Shown piece by piece: positions 35,804 to 46,641 of a stretch of 64,000 nucleotides of DNA (the stretch's first letter is position 1; each line of letters begins with the position of its first letter). Origin of the DNA: Halomontanus rarus. Lineage in GTDB: Archaea > Halobacteriota > Halobacteria > Halobacteriales > Natrialbaceae. A program made the position numbers and the translations under genes. The DNA lies in assembly GCF_017357405.1 (NCBI RefSeq), contig NZ_CP071597.1, positions 2,418,001 to 2,482,000 of the forward strand. The letters run 5' to 3'. The notes below the pieces were generated by a model. That model was given only the letters and a program-made list of their open reading frames with translations. It had not been told where the DNA came from and did no database searches.

Positions 35804-37885
35804 ATGCCGATCGACTCCTACGATTCGTGCTGGCTCCGCTACGAACCGGTCGCCGACGAGGATCTTCTCTCCTCGTATCGGAACCGCTGTGTGAACGTCT
35901 ACGCCTCCGACAGCGCACCGGAACTCGGCGTCGTCCGCGAGGAATTGAATCGCGGCCTCGAGGGGCTGCTCGGACGGGCTCCCCACCTCTGGAACCACCC
36001 GCCTCGATCCGCCGACGGCTTTCTGGCCGTCGGACTGCCCGACGAGATGCGCCCGATCAGCGAGACGGTCGACACCGACGCCGTTCGATCGCTCGACGAC
36101 GACGGCTACCGCATCCGCTCGGTGACATGGGAGGGTGCCGACTGCACCGTCATCACGGCGCCGAACGACAGCGGCCTCGTCTACGGGACGTTCCACCTGC
36201 TTCGGCTCATGTCGACGGGTCGGCCGATCGACGACCTCGATATCGTCGAGGAGCCCGCGAACGCGAACCGCCTGATCAACCACTGGGACAACCCCTTCCG
36301 CGGCAAGGTTGAACGGGGCTACGCCGGGCCGTCGATCTTCGACTGGGAGCGACTCCCCGACCTCCGCCAGCGGTACTTCGACTACGCCCGCCTGCTCGCC
36401 TCCGTCGGCATCAACGGCGTCGTCGTCAACAACGTCAACACGAAGATTCCCCCGCGCGAGGGCGCCAACGAGTCCGTCTCTCAGCGAGCTGGCTGGCAAC
36501 TCCTCGAGTCCGACAACCTCGAGAAGGTCGAGGCGCTGGCGTCGGTGTTCCGCCGGTACGGCATTCAGACGTACCTCTCGGTCAACTTCGCCTCGCCGAT
36601 GCTCGTCGGCGACCTCGAGACGGCCGATCCGCTCGACACTGCGGTCGAAGAGTGGTGGGAGCGCAAGGTCGACGAGGTCTACGACGCCGTCCCGGACTTC
36701 GGCGGCTTCGTGGTCAAAGCGGATTCGGAGGGGCAGACGGGCCCCTACGACTACGACCGGGACCACGCGGAGGGCGCGAACGTCATCGCGCGCGCGCTCG
36801 AGCCCCACGGCGGCCGCGTCTGGTGGCGGGCGTTCGTCTACGGCTCCCACGAGGATCGGGCCGTCCAGGCCTACAACACGTTCGAACCCCTCGACGGGGA
36901 GTTCCACGACAACGTGACGGTCCAGATCAAGAACGGCCCGATCGACTTCCAGCCCCGCGAGCCGATCTCGACGCTGTTCGGCGCGATGCCCGAGACCGAC
37001 CTCGGCTGCGAGCTCCAGATCACACAGGAGTACACCGGTCAGAACGTCCACGCCTGTTACCTCGTTCCCCAGTGGAAGGAGGTCCTCGAGTTCGACACCT
37101 ACGCCGACGGCGAGGGGACCCCCGTGAAGGACCTCCTCGCGGACCGGGACGGCCAGGGGATCGCGGGCGTCGGCGTCGTCGGCGACGACCCCAACTGGAC
37201 AGGTCACTACCTCGCGCAGGCCAACCTCTACGGCTACGGCCGGTTGATCTGGGATCCCGACCTGACGTCCGAAGAAATCTCCGAGGAGTGGATTCGCCAG
37301 ACCTTCGGCGGCGATTCAGCCGTCCTCGAGACGGTGAACGAGATTCTCCTGGAATCGTGGGACGCTTCCATCGACTACCACACCGGCGGCATCGGCCTGA
37401 TGCACATGATGTACAACGGCAGCGCCGCCCTCGAGAACCACTACGACCCCTCGCCGGGAGAGTGGCCCGAGTACCACGGAGCCAGCGAGGACGGCATCGG
37501 CCTCGACCGGACCTCGAGCGGAAGCGACTACGCCGGCCAGTACCGAGAGCCCCTCGCCTCGCGCTACGAGTCGCCGGAGACCTGCCCGGAGGAACTCCTG
37601 TTGTTCTTCCACCACCTCCCGTGGGAGCACGAACTCGAAGACGGGACGACGGTCGTCCAGCGCCTCTACGACAACTTCTTCGCCGGCGTCGAGGCCGTCG
37701 AAGAACTCCGCGAACGGTGGCACACCCTCGAGGGCGAGATCGACGAGCGCCGGTACCGCCACGTCGCCGAACGGTTCGACGAACACGTCCTGCAAGCCGA
37801 ACGCTGGCGGGACACGATCGTCTCCTTCCTCTACGACTATTCGGGCGTTCCCGACGAACACGGTCGCGTCCCCCTCGAGGCGTAG
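35804..37885 (+). CDS. aguA: GH67 alpha-glucuronidase
   Basis: A 693-residue cytoplasmic enzyme that releases (4-O-methyl-)glucuronic acid from the end of aldouronic xylo-oligosaccharides. Family marks are NRLINHWDNPFRGKVERGYAG (in part), the catalytic-acid segment FVVKADSEGQTGPYDYDRDHA (in part), VQIKNGPIDFQPREP and ELQITQEYTGQ. The start at 35804 gives the usual GH67 length and begins with CWLRYEP-type sequence; upstream codons look non-coding. No signal peptide, so the substrate must be imported first. It is divergent from the IclR regulator. The product feeds glucuronate isomerase at 13217. Confidence 0.95.
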   Translation: MPIDSYDSCWLRYEPVADEDLLSSYRNRCVNVYASDSAPELGVVREELNRGLEGLLGRAPHLWNHPPRSADGFLAVGLPDEMRPISETVDTDAVRSLDDDGYRIRSVTWEGADCTVITAPNDSGLVYGTFHLLRLMSTGRPIDDLDIVEEPANANRLINHWDNPFRGKVERGYAGPSIFDWERLPDLRQRYFDYARLLASVGINGVVVNNVNTKIPPREGANESVSQRAGWQLLESDNLEKVEALASVFRRYGIQTYLSVNFASPMLVGDLETADPLDTAVEEWWERKVDEVYDAVPDFGGFVVKADSEGQTGPYDYDRDHAEGANVIARALEPHGGRVWWRAFVYGSHEDRAVQAYNTFEPLDGEFHDNVTVQIKNGPIDFQPREPISTLFGAMPETDLGCELQITQEYTGQNVHACYLVPQWKEVLEFDTYADGEGTPVKDLLADRDGQGIAGVGVVGDDPNWTGHYLAQANLYGYGRLIWDPDLTSEEISEEWIRQTFGGDSAVLETVNEILLESWDASIDYHTGGIGLMHMMYNGSAALENHYDPSPGEWPEYHGASEDGIGLDRTSSGSDYAGQYREPLASRYESPETCPEELLLFFHHLPWEHELEDGTTVVQRLYDNFFAGVEAVEELRERWHTLEGEIDERRYRHVAERFDEHVLQAERWRDTIVSFLYDYSGVPDEHGRVPLEA

Positions 37886-38075
37886 GCGACGGGGCCGTCT
37901 CCGTGGACGGTACGCACGACACCGACTCGAGACGCGGTTTGCGCGGGGTCTCACCGATGATCCCGCTCTTCGTTCTTCGACGGGATACTCGTCCGGGTGA
38001 AACGGCTTCGAGGGGCGACTCTCGAGGCACGAGAGCGGGCGGGAGCCCTGATCACACATTCCGGCGGTGCTGGTG

Positions 38076-40949
38076 CTACGTTTCGTCTAGCTCGTCCCCG
38101 ACTTCGCTATCCACCTGCTCGTCGTCGCTCGTCGACAGAAGGTACCTGGCGGTCGCCCCGAGACTGGCCAGGCCGGTGACGACGCCGAATCCAGGAAGAC
38201 CGTCGTCGCCGTCGCTATCGTCGCCGTCGCTCCCGCTGTCATCGTCGTCACCGTCGTCTTCCGCCAGATCCACTTCGACGGTTCGACCACCCTCCGAGAG
38301 GGCGACGGTTTCCGTCCTCTCGAGACCGGCCGCCGTGACCGTCACCTCGTACTCGCCGCGGAAGCCGGAGATCGAGACGCGACCGTCCTCGTCCGTCGAG
38401 CCGGTCTCCTCGGTCCACCACTCGTCGAACACCAGACCGGTGTAGACGTCGTAACTCGGCTTCTCGGACCAGTCGCTCTCGAACAACGGGGCGTCGTCCT
38501 CCCAGTGAGCGTCGTCCCAGAACCCCCACATCAGGAAGTCCTCGACGTCCGGGTGGCTGAACGCGGTCTTCAGGAACCTGCGGAAGAAGTCCGCCTTGTC
38601 CGTCTTGGGCCAGTTCGGATCGCCCATGTCGAACTCGGTGATCCGAAGGGCCGCACCGTCGCCGGCCGCGGCGTAGCGGTCGAACGCCTCGAGGAGTTCG
38701 CTCGGCGTCAACTGCCCGTCCCGGCTGAAGTGACTCTGCATGCCGATGCCACCGAGGTCGACGCCCTCCGCCTCGGCGAGGAACTCGATCTGGCGCTCGT
38801 AGTCGTCCCGGGTCCCCTCGTAGGGCCCCACGAGCGTGTTGTAGTCGTTGACGTCGAGTTCGACGCCGTCGGGGGCGACTTCCGTCGCCGCCCGGTACCA
38901 TTCGGCGAGGACGGGCGCTTCGACCGGATCGACGTCCTCGCCGTCGATCGCCTCGATCATCGCCGGCTCGTGGACGACCTCGTTGACCACGTCCCAGTGA
39001 ATCATATCGTCTCCGTAGTGGTCGATGACCGTCTCGAGGTGGTCGAACGAGCGCCGTTCGACGTGTTCCGGGTCGAGTTCGGGGTCGGTAACGTCGTTGT
39101 CCTCCCACTCGACGCCCATCGCGCTCACGACGTCCGTCGGGACGGCCCACGAGTCGACGGCGGCCCAGAGGGCGACGTGGCCGCGGACGTCCAGTCCCTG
39201 CTCGAGCAGCCAGTCGGTCGCGTCGTCGGCCAGTTCCCGATTTTCCTCCCAGAAGCGCCACTTGTGGTTGTTCTCGAGGACCGCCGCGTTGAACAGGTCC
39301 GTCACGACGGACCGATACCGATCGGCGTCCTCGCCCTCTTCCTGCAGGCGGTTCGCGTTCACGGCCGTCCCGAAGGTGAACTCGTGGCCGACCATGGACA
39401 CGTCGACTTCGGCCCCCTCGACGGCGTCGCCGTCGTCGGTCACCTCGACGGTGAGTTCGGCCGTCCGATGGTCCCGAATGCGCTGGTCGGCCGCCTCTTC
39501 CCAGTTCTCCTCGAGATCCAACTCGCTGTCCCAAGAGGGGAGTTCGCTCGGTTCGACGCCCCCCGCGAAGGAAAGCAGCGCGACGCCGCCGACGTCGACG
39601 GTCTGGCCTTCCACGCCGACCCAGAACTCCGTCCACCACTCGCCCGCGTCGCCGGCCGACTGAAATCCGATCGGGAAGAAGTACCGCTGCCACTCCTGTC
39701 CGACGGAGACGCCGCCGTTCAGAACGTAGTTCGACGACTCGTTGGCCGCATCCGTCGATTTGTACGTGACGTCGGCGCTCGAGCCGCCGAGCTGTGGCGT
39801 TCGGAGGTACGCCACTCCCAGCAAGGCGTCACCCTCCGAGACGGCCCGCTCCTCGACGCTCGCCTGGAAGTTGACGCCCCACGGATCCAGCGATTCCTCG
39901 TCGTCCTCGAGCTCGCCGACCTCGATCCGCGTGGCTTCGGCGAACGGGACGTCGTCCTCGCTCACGTCGAGCGGCGAGCGCTCGGCGAGATCGACGTTCG
40001 CACCGACGAGTTCGTAGGCGGCGAACGTGTCGGCCTCGGTCTCCGCGTAGACGAACCGTCCCGGCGCGATATCTCGCTGTGAGAGTTCGTCGATCAGCCC
40101 CGCGTAGTACTTGTCGTCGACGTCGGGCCACGAATCATACACGTCTCCGGGGTCGTCCTCCTCGTCACCGCCGTCGTAGTCGTCGCTCACCGCTCCGCTC
40201 GGAAGCTCGGCGACGTCGACCGAGTGTCCGAAGTCGAACAGGGCGATCCCGCCGACGTCGACGGTCTGGACGTCGAATCCGAGGTGAAACTGTATCGACC
40301 ACTCGTAGTCGCTTTCGTCGAGCCCGCCGTCGGCCGCAGCGTCGAACTCGATCGGGAAGAAGTACCGCTGCCACTCGGCGGGCGGCTCCTGATAATCGTC
40401 GCTGGCAACGGCGTTCCACGTCTCGGACTGGCTGTTGTCGGCGACGTACTGGGCGGTCCCCTCGCCCTCGGGCGCTCGCAGGTACGCGACGCCCAGCATG
40501 ACGTCGCCTGCGTCGACGGACCGATAGGGATCGCTGGCCCACTCCGCCGTCCGCAACTGGACGTCCCAGTTCTCGTCTGGCTCCTCGGTCACCTCGAATC
40601 GCGTCGCCTCCGAGAAGGGAACCTCGTCCCCGCTGACGTCGAGCTCCTCGGCAGTACCGAAATCGCTGGTTTCGACCCAGTACTGGCTACGAGCGTCCGA
40701 TTCGGTGTCTCCGTGGACGAACTCGGCTGGCGGCAACCCCTCCCCCTCGAGATACTCGACCAGCCCCGCGTAGTAGGCGTCGTCCGTCTCGGGCCACTCG
40801 TTGTCGTCACCTTCCTGAGCGCCGACACGTCCCGAAATCCCGCCGGCGATACCGAGTCCGCCGAGCGCCCCGAGTACCGGACGACGGCCGATCGATCGCT
40901 CGACGACTGACTGTTCCCCAACCCCCTTTTCACTACTGTGGTCGCCCAT
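38076..40949 (-). CDS. Secreted modular GH10 xylanase with two N-terminal carbohydrate-binding-like repeats and PGF-CTERM-like anchor
   Basis: A 957-residue surface enzyme. Residues 20-45 hold a Tat-like signal (GRRPVLGALGG). Two homologous modules of about 200 residues follow (about 52-250 and 274-471); both begin YYAGL and contain LGVAYLR, EWQRYFFPI and QTVDVGG, typical of a jelly-roll CBM. The GH10 domain (about 490-845) has HWDVVNEVV with acid/base Glu657 and RITEFDM with nucleophile Glu772. A small Ig-like domain (855-900), an Asp-rich stalk and LPGFGVVTGLASLGATA (918-934) complete it, resembling a PGF-CTERM anchor, but with an unusual acidic tail of some 20 residues behind the helix. 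Divergent from GH11. Confidence 0.92.
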   Translation of the reverse strand: MGDHSSEKGVGEQSVVERSIGRRPVLGALGGLGIAGGISGRVGAQEGDDNEWPETDDAYYAGLVEYLEGEGLPPAEFVHGDTESDARSQYWVETSDFGTAEELDVSGDEVPFSEATRFEVTEEPDENWDVQLRTAEWASDPYRSVDAGDVMLGVAYLRAPEGEGTAQYVADNSQSETWNAVASDDYQEPPAEWQRYFFPIEFDAAADGGLDESDYEWSIQFHLGFDVQTVDVGGIALFDFGHSVDVAELPSGAVSDDYDGGDEEDDPGDVYDSWPDVDDKYYAGLIDELSQRDIAPGRFVYAETEADTFAAYELVGANVDLAERSPLDVSEDDVPFAEATRIEVGELEDDEESLDPWGVNFQASVEERAVSEGDALLGVAYLRTPQLGGSSADVTYKSTDAANESSNYVLNGGVSVGQEWQRYFFPIGFQSAGDAGEWWTEFWVGVEGQTVDVGGVALLSFAGGVEPSELPSWDSELDLEENWEEAADQRIRDHRTAELTVEVTDDGDAVEGAEVDVSMVGHEFTFGTAVNANRLQEEGEDADRYRSVVTDLFNAAVLENNHKWRFWEENRELADDATDWLLEQGLDVRGHVALWAAVDSWAVPTDVVSAMGVEWEDNDVTDPELDPEHVERRSFDHLETVIDHYGDDMIHWDVVNEVVHEPAMIEAIDGEDVDPVEAPVLAEWYRAATEVAPDGVELDVNDYNTLVGPYEGTRDDYERQIEFLAEAEGVDLGGIGMQSHFSRDGQLTPSELLEAFDRYAAAGDGAALRITEFDMGDPNWPKTDKADFFRRFLKTAFSHPDVEDFLMWGFWDDAHWEDDAPLFESDWSEKPSYDVYTGLVFDEWWTEETGSTDEDGRVSISGFRGEYEVTVTAAGLERTETVALSEGGRTVEVDLAEDDGDDDDSGSDGDDSDGDDGLPGFGVVTGLASLGATARYLLSTSDDEQVDSEVGDELDET

Positions 40950-41435
40950 AATCCTATCTCTAGTTATTTAATCATAGATAAAAGGTTTTCCTGCGTGTAT
41001 TATAATCCGAAAGATATTATTCGGCTGTGGTCGCGAACTTCTTTTCTGCGAATCCCCGTGGCCTCTCTCCTTTTGTGACAGCACGCGACGAACGCCGACC
41101 ACACTGCTCTCTCGGCCAGTGTCACGCTCCCGATCGAGGATGGCCACTCCGTACGCGACACTGGCGGCGAGTCCATACGGAACGAGAAACGGACCGTGAC
41201 GATGGAAGTGGAACTCGAGTAACTCGAACCGACCACGAATCGAACCAACGGGAAGGTCGATTCCGTAGCGGTGTATACGCGTAACTGAACTCTGGTTTTC
41301 AGCGGCAGCCGATTTTCATCGTACCGGTCTCAACAAACCGTTCACAATTTTACATGAGTTAGCTATAGTAATTACCTCTAGAAAAAATTTATTATTAATC
41401 GTTTTATTGGTATAGGGTGCAACGGTGATAAAATT
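40950..41435. other. Divergent spacer between GH10 and GH11
   Basis: 486 bp without a supported gene. Both ends are AT-rich (40950-41020 and 41330-41435), consistent with two promoters; the middle is GC-rich. No TTACA-N10-TGTAA site was found here. Confidence 0.55.
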
Positions 41436-42569
41436 ATGGGCTATAGACGAGAACGCCGACCGGAAGACGGAGAATCGAACGACAGTCAAATCGGATACCT
41501 CGACCGACGTACCTATCTGCGGTCGGTCGGTACGCTTGGACTCGCCGGCGGACTCGGCACACTCGGTGTGACCGGAAGCGCCGCCGCCGCCATCACCGAG
41601 AACCAGACCGGGAACGACGGCGGGTACTTCTACTCGTTCTGGACCGACTCTGAGGGGACGGTCTCTATGGAGTTGGGAAACGGCGGCAACTACAGCGTCG
41701 AGTGGAACAACACGGGGAATTTCGTCTGCGGCAAGGGCTGGGAAACCGGCGGACGCAGGAGCGTGGACTATTCGGGCACGTACAACCCTGACGGTAACTC
41801 GTACCTGTGCCTCTACGGATGGACGACGGATCCGCTGGTCGAGTACTACATCCTCGACAACCACGGCAGCTACCGGCCCGAGCACGATTACAAGGGCACC
41901 GTCGATAGCGACGGCGGTACCTACGACATCTACGAGTCGACGCGAACCGACGCCCCATCCATCGAAGGCACAGCGACCTTCCAACAGTACTGGAGCATCC
42001 GGCAGGAGACGAGGACGGGTGGTACCATCACCACCGGCAACCACTTCGACGCATGGGAAAGCAACGACATGCCTATGGGTGACCACGACTACATGATCAT
42101 GGCCACCGAGGGCTACGAGAGCAGCGGGAGCTCCGACATCACGGTCGGTAGCTCCGGCAGCGGTGGTGGCGGTAGCGGCGGTAGCGGCGGTAGCGATCCT
42201 GGCGACGATACCGGTGACACCCCGGCGTGGGACCCCGGTGAGGTATACAACGACGGCGACCGCGTCAACTACGACGGTGCGGTCTGGGAGGCCCAATGGT
42301 GGACGCAAAACGAAGAACCCGGTTCCAGAGAGTACGGTCCCTGGGAAGAAGTCGGCGACGCCTCCAGTGGCGATTCGGGCGGTTCCTCCGGCGGTGACTC
42401 GGGCAGTAACCCCGATGGGAGCACCGGTGACGCTCCGACGTGGGACTCCGATGAGGTCTACACCGAGGGCGATCAGGTCACGTGGAACGGGTCTATCTGG
42501 AATGCCCAGTGGTGGACGCAAAATCAGGAACCGGGAGCCAGTCAGTGGGGCCCTTGGGAGGAAGTATAG
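41436..42569 (+). CDS. Secreted GH11 xylanase with two C-terminal CBM5/12-like modules
   Basis: A 377-residue extracellular xylanase. A Tat signal ([10 protein letters not shown], cleavage near GSAAA, about 52) precedes the GH11 jelly roll (about 55-237) with DPLVEYYIL containing the nucleophile Glu136 and ATEGYESSG containing the acid/base Glu225. Gly/Ser linkers connect two short modules (about 262-306 and 332-377), both with YGPWEEV- or WGPWEEV-type ends and QWWTQN, the pattern of CBM5/12. The catalytic domain is nearly the same as in the next gene, but the binding modules differ. The spacer to that gene is 61 bp, so they are probably co-transcribed. Confidence 0.93.
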   Translation: MGYRRERRPEDGESNDSQIGYLDRRTYLRSVGTLGLAGGLGTLGVTGSAAAAITENQTGNDGGYFYSFWTDSEGTVSMELGNGGNYSVEWNNTGNFVCGKGWETGGRRSVDYSGTYNPDGNSYLCLYGWTTDPLVEYYILDNHGSYRPEHDYKGTVDSDGGTYDIYESTRTDAPSIEGTATFQQYWSIRQETRTGGTITTGNHFDAWESNDMPMGDHDYMIMATEGYESSGSSDITVGSSGSGGGGSGGSGGSDPGDDTGDTPAWDPGEVYNDGDRVNYDGAVWEAQWWTQNEEPGSREYGPWEEVGDASSGDSGGSSGGDSGSNPDGSTGDAPTWDSDEVYTEGDQVTWNGSIWNAQWWTQNQEPGASQWGPWEEV

Positions 42570-42630
42570 CACCAATGAGTAGCGACGAGAACAGGCACGC
42601 AATCACGCGAACGCGACACACGACACAACG

Positions 42631-43884
42631 ATGACGAACAACGACACCCACAACGGCGATACTGACGAACGGACAGTGATCGAAGCAGCGGACGAGTCGA
42701 CCGACATCGAGGCGACCGACGACGTGGCCGGGGTACTTCCCGAAATGGACCGTCGGGGGTACATGAAAACAGTCTCGAGCGCTGTGGCGGTTGGCCTCGG
42801 TGCCGGTGCCATGGCAACCCCGGCCGCCGCCATCTCCTCGAACCAGACCGGGAACGACGGCGGGTACTTCTACTCGTTCTGGACCGACTCCGAGGGGACG
42901 GTCACCATGGACCTGGGAGACGGCGGCAACTACAGCGTCGAGTGGAACAACACGGGGAATTTCGTCTGCGGCAAGGGTTGGGAAACCGGCGGGCGCAGGA
43001 GCGTGGATTACTCGGCTGATTATAACCCGTCCGGCAACTCGTACCTGTGTCTCTACGGGTGGACGACGGACCCGCTGGTCGAGTACTACATCATCGAGAA
43101 CCACGGCAGCTACCGACCCGAGCACGATTACAAGGGCACCGTCACGAGCGACGGTGGGACGTACGATATCTACGAGTCGCTGCGCGAGGAAAAACCCTCC
43201 ATCGAAGGCACGGCGACCTTCCCGCAGTACTGGAGCGTCCGGCAGAATACGCGGTCGAGTGGTACCATCACCGCCGGCAACCACTTCGACGCGTGGCAGA
43301 GCAACGGCATGGATATGGGCAATCACGACTACCAGATCCTGGCCACCGAGGGCTACCAGAGTAGCGGGAGCGCCAGCGTCACGGTCGGAAGTTCTGGCGG
43401 TGGTGGTGGCGGCGGTGGCAGCGACGGTGGTGGCGACACCGGCGGTTCCTCCGGCTCCATCTCGAGTGGCACCTACAGCATCCAGAACGTCAACAGCGGG
43501 AACGGGCTGGACGTCGCCAACGAATCGACCGAAAACGGCGCCAACGTCCAGCAGTACTCCTACTGGGGTGGGTCGAACCAGCAGTGGAACGTCGAGGACA
43601 CGGGCAACGGCTACCGCATCGAGAACGTCAACAGCGGCAACGTCCTCGATATCGCGAGCCAGTCGACTGAGGACGGCGCCAACGTCCAGCAGTACTCGGA
43701 CGGCGGCGGCGACAACCAGCGCTTCTACCTCCACGACCAGGGCAGCGGCCAGTACCACATCCAGCCCGTCCACAGCGAAAAGGCAGTCGAGGTCGAGAGT
43801 TCCTCGACCGAGGACGGCGCCAACGTCCAGCAGTACGACTGGCACGGCGGCGACAACCAGCTCTGGACCTTCGACTCGGTCTAA
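42631..43884 (+). CDS. Secreted GH11 xylanase with C-terminal ricin-type beta-trefoil (CBM13)
   Basis: A 417-residue extracellular xylanase. A long acidic n-region (1-39) precedes a Tat signal ([12 protein letters not shown], cleavage near TPAAA, about 67). The GH11 domain (about 70-253) contains Glu151 in DPLVEYYII and Glu240 in ATEGYQSSG. After a Gly/Ser linker comes a beta-trefoil with three repeats (from about 280), each with a NVNSGN-like start and GANVQQY; Q-x-W-type ends (NQQWNV, NQRFYL, NQLWTF) mark it as ricin-B/CBM13. It is a tandem paralogue of the preceding gene. CBM13 often binds xylan itself. Confidence is high. Confidence 0.93.
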   Translation: MTNNDTHNGDTDERTVIEAADESTDIEATDDVAGVLPEMDRRGYMKTVSSAVAVGLGAGAMATPAAAISSNQTGNDGGYFYSFWTDSEGTVTMDLGDGGNYSVEWNNTGNFVCGKGWETGGRRSVDYSADYNPSGNSYLCLYGWTTDPLVEYYIIENHGSYRPEHDYKGTVTSDGGTYDIYESLREEKPSIEGTATFPQYWSVRQNTRSSGTITAGNHFDAWQSNGMDMGNHDYQILATEGYQSSGSASVTVGSSGGGGGGGGSDGGGDTGGSSGSISSGTYSIQNVNSGNGLDVANESTENGANVQQYSYWGGSNQQWNVEDTGNGYRIENVNSGNVLDIASQSTEDGANVQQYSDGGGDNQRFYLHDQGSGQYHIQPVHSEKAVEVESSSTEDGANVQQYDWHGGDNQLWTFDSV

Positions 43885-44381
43885 TCGACCAGTCGTCGTT
43901 CTCGCTCGCGTTCATTTTTCGTCGTCTCGAAACGATTCGTCCCCTGTCCGCTCGATACACCACTCGAGCCATTCGAAGGTCGAACGCGCCGCGTTCGGAC
44001 TCGAGGCGGACCGCTCGAATTCGACCGTCCGGAATTCGGGCCCTCGAGGCAGACCTCGGCCGTTCGTTCGCGTCTCGCCGTCATCGTTTCGTGGCCAGTA
44101 CTCGGGACCGAACGGTCCGACGGAGACGTACCGAGGCACGATCCGACGAGAGTTCACGGGTGTTCGAATCGAACGCGCACGAACGATATCGTGATAACTG
44201 ATACACGAACCGATGCGAGTAACTCGCCGCACGCGAGAACCCCGGACACTCGGGTGTGCGATATTGAACTCGGCTGTTTTCGTTCCTGTCACCGCGCGTC
44301 TCTCCACCGAGATACGCGTGCGGTTTGGCATTACTGACCACTATAGGACTCTTTTTGTGATATCGTTCACTATCACTCGCT
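43885..44381. other. Spacer between GH11 and malic enzyme
   Basis: About 500 bp. A weak candidate gene lies at 43912-44157 on the minus strand. The rest has no recognised feature apart from an AT-rich run (44335-44375) before the malic enzyme. Confidence 0.5.
43912..44157 (-). CDS. Possible 81-residue hypothetical protein
   Basis: A minus-strand frame from a GTG at 44157. The peptide has plausible composition, with VSVGPFGPEYWPR near the start and STFEWLEWCIERTGDESF near the end. About 70 percent of codons end in G or C, lower than the neighbours. No domain is recognised. The TATA-like gatatcgttc lies 24-33 nt upstream. Could be a real small gene or chance. Confidence 0.3.
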   Translation of the reverse strand: MNSRRIVPRYVSVGPFGPEYWPRNDDGETRTNGRGLPRGPEFRTVEFERSASSPNAARSTFEWLEWCIERTGDESFRDDEK

Positions 44382-46637
44382 ATGTCACTCGACGAGGATT
44401 CCCTCGAGTATCATCGGACGGAGCCGCCCGGAAAGATCGAAATTCAGACGACGAAGTCGACGACCACCCAGCGGGACCTCTCGCTGGCGTACTCCCCCGG
44501 CGTCGCAGCACCTTGCCGCGCGATCGCCGAGACCCCCGACGACGCCTACAGCTACACCGCGAAGGGGAACCTCGTCGCCGTCGTCTCCGACGGCTCCGCC
44601 GTGTTGGGCCTCGGCGACATCGGCGCGCAGGCCTCGAAACCCGTCATGGAGGGAAAGGGCGTGCTGTTCAAGCGCTTCGCCGACATCGACGTCTTCGACC
44701 TCGAATTCGACCACGACACCGTCGACGCGTTCCTCGAGTCGGTCGCCGCCCTCGAACCGACCTTTGGCGGGATCAACTTAGAGGACATCGGCGCGCCGGA
44801 GTGTTTCACCATCGAGGAGGAGTTGCGCGACCGAATGTCGATTCCCGTCTTCCACGACGACCAACACGGCACCGCGATCATCAGCGGTGCCGCACTCCTG
44901 AACGCGATCGAGATCGCCGACAAGGACCTCGAGTCGCTCCGGGTGACCTTCGCCGGTGCCGGTGCCGCGGCCGTCGCGACCGCCCGCTTTTACGTCTCGC
45001 TGGGCGTGAAACGCGAGCACATCACGATGTGTGATATCGACGGAATCCTCACGACCGAGCGGGCCGAAGCCGGCGACTTGCACCCCTACAACCGGCCGTT
45101 CGCGCGGGACGTTCCGGAGGGTGACCTCGCCGAGGCGATGGCGGGGGCAGACGTCTTCGTCGGCCTCGCCGCCGGCGGCATCGTGAGCGAGGAGATGGTC
45201 CGCTCGATGGCGGACGATCCGATCCTCTTCGCGATGGCCAACCCCGACCCCGAGATCGACTACGAGACGGCCAAAGCGGCACGCGAGGACACCGTCATCA
45301 TGGCCACCGGCCGCTCCGACTATCCGAATCAGGTCAACAACGTGCTCGGCTTCCCCTTCATCTTCCGAGGCGCGCTCGACGTTCGTGCCAGCGAGATCAA
45401 CGAGGCGATGAAAGTCGCCGCTGCGACGGCGCTCGCCGACCTCGCGAAACAGGACGTCCCCGACGCGGTCGTCAAGGCCTACGGGGACCAGCCCCTCCAG
45501 TTCGGCCCCGAGTACATCATTCCCAAACCCCTCGATCCCCGCGTGCTCTTCGAAGTCGCGCCCGCGGTCGCCCGCGCAGCCCAGGACAGCGGCGTCGCCC
45601 GTGCCGACCTCGAGATCGACACCTACGTCGAAGCGCTCGAGGCCCGCCTCGGGAAGTCCCGCGAGATGATGCGTATCGTCCTCAACAAGGCCAAGAGCGA
45701 ACCGAAACGCGTCGCGCTCGCTGAGGGGACCGACGAGAAGATGATCCGCGCGGCCTACCAGCTCGAAGAACAGGGGATCGCCGAACCCGTGCTCGTCGGC
45801 GACGAACCCGAGATCGAGCGGACCGCGGCCAACCTCGGGCTGGCGTTCGAGCCGACGGTCGCCGAGCCGACCGACGAGGCCTACGATCACTACGCCGACT
45901 TCCTCTACGAGCGCCGCCGCCGCAAGGGGATCACCCGCAACGAGGCCGGCGAGATGATCGCCGACAGCAACTACTTCGCGTCCGTGATGGTCGAGTCCGG
46001 CGACGCCGACGCGATGCTGACCGGGCTGACCCACCACTACCCCTCCGCACTCCGCGCGCCGCTACAGGTGATCGGCACCGCCGAGGACGCGAACTACGCC
46101 GCCGGGGTCTACATGCTGACGTTCAAGAACAGGGTCCTGTTCGTCGCCGACACGACGGTCAATCAGGACCCGACCGAGGAGGTCCTCGTCGAGGTGACCC
46201 ACCACACCGCAGAGCTCGCCCGCCGGTTCAACGTCGAACCCCGCGCGGCCCTGCTGTCGTACTCCAATTTCGGCAGCGTCGACACCGAGGGCACGCGGAA
46301 GATCCGCCGCGCCGCCGAAACCCTCCGCGGGGATCCCGCGGCCGACTTCCCCGTCGACGGCGAGATGCAGGCCGACACCGCCGTGGTCGAGGAGTTACTC
46401 GAGGGGACCTACGAGTTCTCCGAGCTCGACGCACCGGCGAACGTGTTGATCCTCCCGAACTTGGAGGCCGGGAACATCACCTACAAACTCCTCCAGCGGC
46501 TGGGCGGCGCGGAGGCCATCGGGCCGATGCTGACGGGGATGAACAAACCGGTCCACGTGCTCCAGCGCGACGACGAGGTGAAGGATATCGTCAATCTGGC
46601 GGGCGTGGCGGTCGTCGACGCTCAGCAGAACGAGTAG
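44382..46637 (+). CDS. maeB: NADP-dependent malic enzyme with C-terminal phosphotransacetylase-like domain
   Basis: A 751-residue MaeB-type enzyme that oxidatively decarboxylates malate to pyruvate. The malic N-terminal part (about 1-400) has [25 protein letters not shown], the nucleotide motif [14 protein letters not shown] and [12 protein letters not shown]. The C-terminal part (about 430-751) is phosphotransacetylase-like ([41 protein letters not shown]) and generally regulates the enzyme. In this island it can convert TCA-cycle carbon from xylose and glucuronate to pyruvate with NADPH. Codon use and length are normal. Convergent with the C45 gene, 4 bp between the stops. Confidence 0.93.
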   Translation: MSLDEDSLEYHRTEPPGKIEIQTTKSTTTQRDLSLAYSPGVAAPCRAIAETPDDAYSYTAKGNLVAVVSDGSAVLGLGDIGAQASKPVMEGKGVLFKRFADIDVFDLEFDHDTVDAFLESVAALEPTFGGINLEDIGAPECFTIEEELRDRMSIPVFHDDQHGTAIISGAALLNAIEIADKDLESLRVTFAGAGAAAVATARFYVSLGVKREHITMCDIDGILTTERAEAGDLHPYNRPFARDVPEGDLAEAMAGADVFVGLAAGGIVSEEMVRSMADDPILFAMANPDPEIDYETAKAAREDTVIMATGRSDYPNQVNNVLGFPFIFRGALDVRASEINEAMKVAAATALADLAKQDVPDAVVKAYGDQPLQFGPEYIIPKPLDPRVLFEVAPAVARAAQDSGVARADLEIDTYVEALEARLGKSREMMRIVLNKAKSEPKRVALAEGTDEKMIRAAYQLEEQGIAEPVLVGDEPEIERTAANLGLAFEPTVAEPTDEAYDHYADFLYERRRRKGITRNEAGEMIADSNYFASVMVESGDADAMLTGLTHHYPSALRAPLQVIGTAEDANYAAGVYMLTFKNRVLFVADTTVNQDPTEEVLVEVTHHTAELARRFNVEPRAALLSYSNFGSVDTEGTRKIRRAAETLRGDPAADFPVDGEMQADTAVVEELLEGTYEFSELDAPANVLILPNLEAGNITYKLLQRLGGAEAIGPMLTGMNKPVHVLQRDDEVKDIVNLAGVAVVDAQQNE

Positions 46638-46641
46638 CGGT

